A stretch of 6,169 nt of DNA from UBA4823 sp034436035 (GTDB taxonomy: Bacteria; Chloroflexota; Anaerolineae; Anaerolineales; UBA4823). The DNA is taken from contig DAOTVW010000317.1 of NCBI GenBank assembly GCA_034436035.1, positions 1 to 6,169 of the forward strand, given 5' to 3'. The notes below the pieces were generated by a model. The model was given only the letters and a program-made list of their open reading frames with translations, was not told the DNA's origin and did not search any database. Every line of letters starts with the position of its first letter. Position 1 is the stretch's first letter. Shown here piece after piece: positions 1 to 4,493 of this stretch. The position numbers were made by a program, and so were the translations under genes.

Positions 1-497
1 GATACGCTGTCTCCATTACTTAGGGTCAAACCCAAATTAGCAACATAGCTCTGATTACCCAGCTGAGCGTTAATGCTCTGCCCATCATCCGTTAACAGCG
101 TGAATGTGGGAGGATTGTATGCACTGATCGTTCCATGAAATGACAGGGCTTCCGTAAAACCATTCTGAGGATTGGGAGTTGCGTATGCGCTTTGCCCGCC
201 ATTGCCATTCTGACCCTGACGGCGTCCATTTCCGCCGCCTCGCGATCCGTTACCGCGGGCTTGTTGCCCCTGAGCGTTTGCCCCGGCTAGCCCAGTTCCT
301 TGAGCCGGGTTTTGCTGTGCAAGTGGTGTTCTGTATGCAGTACCTTGTCCAGCCTGTCCATAACCTGCCTGTGCTCCATTCGGAGCTGGGGAAGCTGCCT
401 TCACTGCCGATTCCCCTGCTAACACATTATAGGCGCTAACTCCTGCTGCACCAATCACAACTGCAGCTAAAACGCCAATCAATATTTTCTTTATCAT
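1..497 (-). CDS. Exported/membrane-anchored protein with Gly/Gln/Asn-rich linker (C-terminus beyond window)
   Basis: The minus strand is open from an ATG at 495-497 to the left edge, giving 165 codons with no stop. A strong ribosome binding site (GGAGG, 504-508) lies 6 nt upstream, which fixes the start. Residues 1-27 begin MIKK and continue with a hydrophobic Ala/Val/Ile stretch, so this is a signal peptide or anchor; VSA at 20-22 is a possible signal-peptidase site. Residues about 40-112 are low complexity, rich in Gly, Gln, Asn, Ala and Arg, with repeated GQ/GN/RGG units and three Tyr. From about 117 the sequence becomes ordered (LSFHGTISAYNPPTFTLLT, then DDGQSINAQLG), a beta-strand pattern like small OB-fold domains (DUF5666/MamS-like). 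That domain assignment is inference from pattern. The protein is predicted to act outside the cytoplasmic membrane, but its function is unknown. It is divergent from the cytochrome operon and may share its control region. The plus-strand reading frame at 179-439 is only its shadow. Confidence 0.82.
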   Translation of the reverse strand, partial: MIKKILIGVLAAVVIGAAGVSAYNVLAGESAVKAASPAPNGAQAGYGQAGQGTAYRTPLAQQNPAQGTGLAGANAQGQQARGNGSRGGGNGRRQGQNGNGGQSAYATPNPQNGFTEALSFHGTISAYNPPTFTLLTDDGQSINAQLGNQSYVANLGLTLSNGDSV

Positions 498-503
498 CTT
501 TTA

Positions 504-508
504 CCTCC
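504..508 (-). promoter_or_regulatory. Ribosome binding site of the minus-strand exported protein
   Basis: CCTCC on the plus strand reads GGAGG on the minus strand, 6 nt before the ATG at 497. It is a consensus Shine-Dalgarno sequence and decides the start of this partial gene. Confidence 0.8.
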
Positions 509-524
509 GATAATCATTTGTTTT

Positions 525-573
525 CTAAGATTGATCCTATGTTGATTGGATCATTGCCCATAGGATATCTTAG
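525..573. repeat. Interrupted inverted repeat (15-bp stem, 17-nt loop) upstream of the minus-strand gene
   Basis: The left arm is CTAAGAT (525-531), a 2-nt bulge, then ATCCTATG (534-541). The right arm is CATAGGAT (559-566) directly followed by ATCTTAG (567-573). All 15 arm bases pair, leaving a 17-nt loop (542-558). The element lies 28 nt upstream of the minus-strand start codon, in its promoter or 5' leader. No T-run follows on either strand, so a simple terminator is unlikely. It could be an operator dyad, an mRNA-stabilising leader hairpin or a small dispersed repeat. The structure is seen directly; its role is inference. Confidence 0.6.
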
Positions 574-576
574 GCA

Positions 577-593
577 TGTGAAGAACTTGTGAA
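577..593. promoter_or_regulatory. Pair of TGTGAA boxes with 11-bp spacing (candidate OmpR/PhoB-family site)
   Basis: TGTGAA occurs at 577-582 and again at 588-593, exactly one helical turn apart. This is the arrangement bound by winged-helix response regulators of the OmpR/PhoB family. Read on the minus strand the boxes are TTCACA-N5-TTCACA, followed 9 nt later by TATCCT (562-567), a weak -10 candidate for the minus-strand gene. The repeats are directly visible; the regulator is inferred. Confidence 0.4.
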
Positions 594-641
594 TAAAATC
601 CGGATATTCTGCGAAGAAATGGTCAAGGAATCCATTACATC

Positions 642-658
642 TCCACTTAACCTTCACA
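642..658. promoter_or_regulatory. Second pair of 11-bp-spaced boxes, opposite orientation (candidate OmpR/PhoB-family site)
   Basis: TCCACT (642-647) and TTCACA (653-658) are 11 bp apart and match the reverse complement of the TGTGAA boxes at 577-593; the first copy is degenerate (4 of 6). The pair sits 20 nt upstream of the extended -10 at 676-684, a position suited to activation of plus-strand transcription. Together with 577-593 it gives a divergent control region with mirrored sites. The role is inferred. Confidence 0.35.
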
Positions 659-675
659 TTTTTTTTATATTTAGC

Positions 676-684
676 TGATATACT
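676..684 (+). promoter_or_regulatory. Extended -10 promoter element facing the cytochrome operon
   Basis: TGATATACT contains the extended -10 signature TG-N followed by TATACT. A T-rich stretch (659-672) precedes it, with TTCACA (653-658) as a poor -35 at 20-nt spacing, so the promoter may need an activator. Transcription would begin near 690, giving a leader of about 245 nt before the cytochrome b ATG. That leader includes the 37-codon ORF at 712-825 and the repeat at 785-820. It may originally have served the ORF at 712. Confidence 0.45.
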
Positions 685-711
685 ATGAACCAATCAAGAA
701 GAGATTCAACC

Positions 712-825
712 ATGGAGAACACACCGCGCATATTGATTTTTCTATCGCCATCCCTTGGCATCAGCAAAGGAAACTATTCAGGCTTCATTGCGAGGTCGTT
801 CTTTTCCCGAAGCAATCTCCGGTAA
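712..825 (+). pseudogene. 37-codon ORF, possible 5' remnant of a response-regulator gene
   Basis: ATG at 712 opens a frame of 37 codons ending with TAA at 823-825. Its first residues are MENTPRILIFLSPSLG. Response-regulator receiver domains commonly start in this style (RILIVDDEPSL), with the first beta strand followed by the acidic pocket. Here the strand and the Pro-Ser-Leu that follows are recognisable, but the Asp/Glu residues are missing. From about codon 25 the frame is made of the dispersed repeat at 785-820, so everything beyond is unrelated to the original protein. A purine-rich AAGAAGAG precedes the ATG. This could be the surviving start of a regulator that controlled the flanking boxes, or simply a fortuitous leader ORF. 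The resemblance rests on few residues. Confidence 0.3.
785..820. repeat. Decayed dispersed palindromic repeat (TCATTGCGAGG ... GAAGCAATCTCC type)
   Basis: TCATTGCGAGG (785-795) and CCGAAGCAATCTCC (807-820) flank a short centre containing TCGTTCTTTT. ATTGC and GCAAT pair as arms of an imperfect palindrome. From general knowledge, intergenic repeats of the form TCATTGCGAGG...CGAAGCAATCTC occur in high copy in several bacterial groups, including Chloroflexota. This copy lacks several central bases compared with that pattern, so it appears old. It carries no coding capacity and lies between the possible regulator remnant and cytochrome b. Only one copy is in the window, so copy number cannot be confirmed here. 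Confidence 0.6.
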
Positions 826-924
826 ACAGGAAAAAACCTACTATGGGAGACTGTTTCACTTGTAAAAATCGTTCATTCGTATTGACCCCGCTATTTTGAG
901 TGGCTGGCTGAATGGAAACCAAAA

Positions 925-931
925 AAGGAAG
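925..931 (+). promoter_or_regulatory. Ribosome binding site choosing the cytochrome b ATG at 935
   Basis: AAGGAAG ends 3 nt before ATG 935-937, and its AAGGA core lies 5 nt away. The longer in-frame possibility begins at a TTG (896) with no Shine-Dalgarno sequence in front, so the ATG is preferred. Confidence 0.6.
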
Positions 932-934
932 AAT

Positions 935-2332
935 ATGGAAAAAGAAAATTTGACAAATAAAAAAGACACATTCATCAACCGTATCTGGAAAACACTGGCT
1001 CCCTCTCCTATCCCTAGCGATGACCGTGGACGAATGCGCATGGTTGTTGATAACTTGATCCTCCATCTGCATCCTGCTAAGGTGCCGGTCAGCACCCTGC
1101 GCTGGAACTACTCCTGGGGTTTGGGCGGTTTGTCAGCTATGCTTATCCTCATCCTTGGATTGACAGGTGTATTTTTAGAATTGAACTACACCCCCCAGCC
1201 AGAGCAAGCCTATTTCGATATCCTTTCCCTGCGCACAAATGTCTGGTTTGGAGATTTACTGCGCAATCTCCACCATTGGTCAGCAAATTTACTGGTTGTC
1301 GTCAGCGTCTTGCATCTGCTGCGCGTTTTTGCCACTGGCTCTTACCGCCCACCGCGGGAAACAAACTGGATCGTAGGTGTCCTCATGCTCCTTTTTGTCC
1401 TTGCCGGCAATTTCACCGGCTATTTGCTTCCCTGGGATCAGCTTGCTTATTGGGCTATTACGGTTGGTACCGGTGTCCTTAATTATGTCCCCCTCGTTGG
1501 TTCAACACTGAGCCAAACATTATTGGGTGGTCCAGAAGTCGGTGCAGCGACGTTACTTAATTTTTACTCCCTACATATCAGCTTTATCCCCCTTGCCCTT
1601 TTTATGCTGATGTCCTTGCATTTCTGGCGCGTGCGCAAAGATGGAGGACTCACCACTCCAAAACCGCTCAGTGGACAAACCGAAATCAACCCCGAGCGAG
1701 TGACCACCATCCCATATCTTGTACGGCGAGAGTTGGTATGGGCTTTACTCTGGCTAAGCATCTTGTTGGTTTGGGCGTTGGTCCTCCCTGCCCCCTTGGA
1801 AGGTATCGCCAATCCCGACCTCAGCCCTAATCCAGCCAAAGCGCCCTGGTATTTTTTAGGCATTCAGGAACTCCTTTTGCATTTTCATCCCCTGATCGGC
1901 GGTGTGGTCATACCCATCCTGGCCCTGGGAGCGTTATTCCTGCTTCCGTTTATTGATTTCACTCCAGATAATGTGGGAGTCTATTTTCGTTCCCGGCGCG
2001 GGCGTTTCTTGAGTTTGATGGCGGTCGGCTCAAGCATCCTTTTGACAACCGCTTGGGTCGTGATCGATGATCGCTTCTTGCAGTGGAATGCCTGGCTGCC
2101 AGACTGGCCAAGCCTCATCACGGAGGGATGGATTCCCCTGGCGATTGTTTTACTGGGGTTAATGCTAATAGATGAATTTATCCGAAAAGCTCTTGGTGCT
2201 CCTGCAGAAGAGCGGATTTTATTCCTTTTCACTTTTCTCTTTATCGCTCTGATCGTTTTAACTGCAATTGGGATATTCTTCCGCGGGCCTGGCATGGGAT
2301 TATTCTGGCCATGGGATATCACCACTCATTAA
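935..2332 (+). CDS. Cytochrome b of a bc-type quinol-oxidising complex (b6 and subunit IV fused)
   Basis: This is the membrane core of a cytochrome bc/b6f-like complex, which oxidises quinol and splits its electrons between the Rieske cluster and two b hemes. With ATG 935 it is 465 residues. After a hydrophilic N-terminus (1-60) the first four helices lie at about 63-84, 113-133, 145-165 and 212-230. Heme ligands are visible as H113/H127 (LHHWSANLLVVVSVLH, spacing H-x13-H) and H214/H229 (SLHISFIPLALFMLMSLH, H-x14-H, the b6-type spacing). GYLLPWDQ near 162 is the conserved segment after helix C. The subunit IV part follows, with the quinol-site motif as NPAKAPWYF (APWY at 303-306 where most homologues have PEWY). 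There are about five further helices (265-284, 317-339, 358-377, 399-413, 427-448), ending in FRGPGMGLFWPWD. There is no cysteine, so no covalent heme like that of plant-type b6. It is the first gene of the operon; the Rieske gene follows after 19 nt. Confidence 0.95.
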   Translation: MEKENLTNKKDTFINRIWKTLAPSPIPSDDRGRMRMVVDNLILHLHPAKVPVSTLRWNYSWGLGGLSAMLILILGLTGVFLELNYTPQPEQAYFDILSLRTNVWFGDLLRNLHHWSANLLVVVSVLHLLRVFATGSYRPPRETNWIVGVLMLLFVLAGNFTGYLLPWDQLAYWAITVGTGVLNYVPLVGSTLSQTLLGGPEVGAATLLNFYSLHISFIPLALFMLMSLHFWRVRKDGGLTTPKPLSGQTEINPERVTTIPYLVRRELVWALLWLSILLVWALVLPAPLEGIANPDLSPNPAKAPWYFLGIQELLLHFHPLIGGVVIPILALGALFLLPFIDFTPDNVGVYFRSRRGRFLSLMAVGSSILLTTAWVVIDDRFLQWNAWLPDWPSLITEGWIPLAIVLLGLMLIDEFIRKALGAPAEERILFLFTFLFIALIVLTAIGIFFRGPGMGLFWPWDITTH

Positions 2333-2351
2333 TGGTATGAAAGGAACATAT

Positions 2352-2843
2352 ATGACGAGCAACACAACCTCTACCCCCCTCTCCCGCCGCGACTTTCTCC
2401 AAACCGCCTGGTTCAGTTTGGGCGGCATTGTGGCGCTCGAATTAGGGGGTTTAACATTGGCTTATTTACAACCCCGCCTGACAGAAGGTGAATTTGGCAG
2501 CATTATTACTGTTGGGCAGGTATCTGACTATCCGCCTGGTTCGGTGACTCATATTTCCAATGGGCGTTTTTACCTTGTCAGGCTGGAAGATGGCGGTTTT
2601 ATTGCCGTCTATCAACGCTGCACTCATCTCGGTTGCAGCGTTCCTTGGGATCAGACATTGGGAAAGTTCGTCTGCCCCTGTCACAACTCGCAATTTACCA
2701 CCAAAGGTGAAGTACTCAACCCTCCTGCGCCACGACCGCTGGACATTTTCCCCATCACCATCGAAGATGGCTTGATTAAAGTGGATACCAGCAAGCCCAC
2801 CCAACGCCAACGCTTTGACACCACCCAAGTTGTATACGCATAA
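2352..2843 (+). CDS. Rieske [2Fe-2S] iron-sulfur protein of the bc complex, Tat-exported
   Basis: This subunit takes one electron from quinol at the cytochrome b site and hands it to a c-type heme outside the membrane. It has 163 residues. ATG 2352 is preceded by AAAGGA (2340-2345) at 6-nt spacing; the frame is open upstream into cytochrome b, but that part is not conserved. SRRDFL at 11-16 is a twin-arginine signal followed by one hydrophobic segment (about 18-39), so the folded protein is exported and stays anchored. The cluster-binding loops are CTHLGC (90-95) and CPCHNS (108-113): ligands C90, H92, C108, H111 and disulfide C95-C110. The proline loop PPAPRPL is at 124-130. Most Rieske proteins have Gly where N112 stands. 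The length is near that of b6f-type Rieske proteins and shorter than mitochondrial ones. It lies between cytochrome b and the triheme cytochrome, 8 nt before the latter. Confidence 0.95.
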   Translation: MTSNTTSTPLSRRDFLQTAWFSLGGIVALELGGLTLAYLQPRLTEGEFGSIITVGQVSDYPPGSVTHISNGRFYLVRLEDGGFIAVYQRCTHLGCSVPWDQTLGKFVCPCHNSQFTTKGEVLNPPAPRPLDIFPITIEDGLIKVDTSKPTQRQRFDTTQVVYA

Positions 2844-2846
2844 GGA
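2842..2846 (+). promoter_or_regulatory. Ribosome binding site of the cytochrome c gene overlapping the Rieske stop codon
   Basis: AAGGA overlaps the TAA that ends the Rieske gene (2841-2843) and stands 5 nt before ATG 2852. The overlap points to translational coupling. A second in-frame ATG at 2900 has AGAGG (2892-2896) 3 nt upstream and cannot be excluded as the start. Confidence 0.55.
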
Positions 2847-2851
2847 CAGCT

Positions 2852-4369
2852 ATGGATAACAATTCTCTAAACAATCTACCCATATCAAAAGAGAGGTCAA
2901 TGAACATCAGCAAAATTGAAACTCTCATCGGACTCCTTGCAACCGCTTTCATCGCCATTGGTTTAATCCTCACTGCCGTAAAAGAACCACAGCGTATTGC
3001 GGCTGCCCAGCAGGCTCAAATTGCAATTGACCTAGATGAAGCCATGACCCTGTACGCGCAAAACTGTTCGGTGTGTCATGGTTTAGCCGGCGAAGGGATT
3101 GGTGCAACCCCACCGTTAGATAACGAAGCTCTGCGTTCGTCAGATTCTGAAAGTCTTTTCAAAATCATCGCCCGCGGCTTGTTTGGCACTGCGATGCCAG
3201 CCTGGAGTAAAGAAGATGGCGGACCGCTCAGTGACTATCAAATCCACGAAATTGTAACCCTCATTCAAAACGGGAATTGGCAGGCAACCCAAGACCGGGT
3301 AGTAAATTTAGGTCTTGCGCCGCTAGTACCTTTCACAACCGAGCCTGACCCAACCATTTTATCTCAGGTGTCTGCTTTGCCGCAGGGTGACTTGCTGACA
3401 AAGGGCATCCAACTGTACGCCAGCCAATGTGTCGCCTGCCATGGTGCAGATGGAAAAGGGACATCCCTGGCTCCCGCTCTGAACGATCCTGCTGTGCGGG
3501 AAAAGCCAAGCGCGGAATTAGAACGTATCATCCGCAATGGTGTGTCTGGAACGCTCATGGCCGGATGGGAAAACACCTTGAACAGCGATGATCTGAATGC
3601 ATTGCTTACTCTCATCCTTAATTGGGATCAAATTCCAGAAGGAGCGGTGCCAGCCCCAAATAAACCCGTGCCCGTCACAGAAGAAAGCCTGGCATTAGGT
3701 GCAGACCTTTACACCCAATCCTGCGCCCGCTGTCATGGTGCGGATGGACAGGGAACCCGCCGCGCTCCCGCTTTGAATGTCAAAGGCTATCTGACCGATA
3801 CCACCGATGCTGCGCTGCAACAGATCATCACTCAAGGTGTGCCAGGAACAGCCATGCCGGCCTGGGGCGACCGCTTGAGTGAAGCAGAGATTCAAGCCAT
3901 TGTGGGTTTCATCCGCTCCTGGGAACCGAATGCACCGGAGGTAGCAGAACCCGCACGGGGCGGCGGCGGTCCGTGGTGGCAATCTGGGGGATCAACCACC
4001 AGCGGGCAAAGCAATGGACCACCCTGGAAACGCAACTCCAGCTCCTCTTCTAGCGGAGCGCAAGCTTTGCCCAGCGGCGGCAGCGGACAACCCCATACGA
4101 CCCCACCAGGGAACCAGTCCTTACAAAACAGCGGCCAGGGACAAAACAACAATGCGCAATCAACACCAGCACAGAACCAAGCAGGAATGCAGCAAAATAA
4201 CCAAACCGGCGAGCAAGGTATTCCACCCTGGGTAAAAGCAAATGAAAGTGAACCGCAAACCTCTGGCTTTGATTGGCGTGCCATTGTCCTGGTGTTTGGT
4301 CTCGTATTATCATCGTTAGCGATGATTACAGCAGGCCTGGTCGGGTTAAATCGCAATCAGGTTGGATAA
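2852..4369 (+). CDS. Triheme cytochrome c with membrane segments at both ends (electron acceptor of the bc complex)
   Basis: This is a 505-residue membrane-bound cytochrome with three class I c domains in tandem, expected to take the role of cytochrome c1/f and pass electrons outward. An N-terminal hydrophobic segment (22-43) exports and anchors it. Heme sites are CSVCH (72-76), CVACH (193-197) and CARCH (291-295). The likely axial methionines are M115 (GTAMPAW), M236 (GTLMAGW) and M335 (GTAMPAW). Domains 2 and 3 are most alike (CHGADGKGT/CHGADGQGT, then APAL). Residues about 362-470 form a disordered linker of Gly, Ser, Pro, Gln and Asn, with Trp motifs GPWW, PPWK and PPWV. A second hydrophobic segment (475-498) ends the protein. 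If the N-terminal segment is not cleaved, the heme domains would be tethered at both ends. The start could instead be ATG 2900 (489 residues), which has its own AGAGG and begins just before the signal anchor. It is the last gene of the operon. Confidence 0.92.
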   Translation: MDNNSLNNLPISKERSMNISKIETLIGLLATAFIAIGLILTAVKEPQRIAAAQQAQIAIDLDEAMTLYAQNCSVCHGLAGEGIGATPPLDNEALRSSDSESLFKIIARGLFGTAMPAWSKEDGGPLSDYQIHEIVTLIQNGNWQATQDRVVNLGLAPLVPFTTEPDPTILSQVSALPQGDLLTKGIQLYASQCVACHGADGKGTSLAPALNDPAVREKPSAELERIIRNGVSGTLMAGWENTLNSDDLNALLTLILNWDQIPEGAVPAPNKPVPVTEESLALGADLYTQSCARCHGADGQGTRRAPALNVKGYLTDTTDAALQQIITQGVPGTAMPAWGDRLSEAEIQAIVGFIRSWEPNAPEVAEPARGGGGPWWQSGGSTTSGQSNGPPWKRNSSSSSSGAQALPSGGSGQPHTTPPGNQSLQNSGQGQNNNAQSTPAQNQAGMQQNNQTGEQGIPPWVKANESEPQTSGFDWRAIVLVFGLVLSSLAMITAGLVGLNRNQVG

Positions 4370-4421
4370 AATAATCCGCCTTCCGTTTGCGGGGAAAAAA
4401 CCACTGAATGTCTTGAAATAG

Positions 4422-4448
4422 GTAGACGGGATCGGGTATCCCGTCTAC
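4422..4448. terminator. Perfect 11-bp hairpin between convergent genes (probable bidirectional terminator)
   Basis: GTAGACGGGAT (4422-4432) pairs fully with ATCCCGTCTAC (4438-4448) around a 5-nt loop, 53 nt after the cytochrome c stop codon and 46 nt beyond the stop of the converging ABC pseudogene. The position fits a shared terminator. Neither side has a real T-run, so an ordinary intrinsic terminator is not assured; it may instead protect mRNA ends or be a dispersed hairpin. Confidence 0.55.
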
Positions 4449-4493
4449 AATTAAGAACGATATCGTGTGCGACCCGAGAGGGAATATCGCCTT

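Noticed and set aside
179..439. Plus-strand 86-codon ORF
   Set aside because: It is antisense to the Gly/Gln-rich segment of the minus-strand gene, has no recognisable features, and arises from that gene's biased codons.
824..856. Inverted repeat AAACAG ... CTGTTT in the leader
   Set aside because: Only 6-bp arms around a loop of about 21 nt; expected by chance in an AT-rich spacer.
896..934. TTG start for cytochrome b, adding 13 residues
   Set aside because: No ribosome binding site precedes 896, while ATG 935 has AAGGAAG just upstream; the added residues show no conservation that I recognise.
785..1095. Two overlapping minus-strand ORFs near the start of cytochrome b
   Set aside because: They run antisense to the cytochrome b start and the repeat, with no ribosome binding site or family resemblance.
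2268..2351. Rieske gene starting inside cytochrome b
   Set aside because: The extension overlaps the conserved C-terminus of cytochrome b in another frame; ATG 2352 has AAAGGA at good spacing and lies just before the Tat motif.
3892..4356. Minus-strand 154-codon ORF opposite the cytochrome c linker
   Set aside because: It mirrors the low-complexity linker, is rich in Pro/Cys/Leu without domain pattern, and lies opposite a well-supported gene.
4377..4394. Small stem CCGC ... GCGG after the cytochrome c stop as a terminator
   Set aside because: A 4-bp stem is too weak, and on the plus strand it is followed by A residues rather than T.
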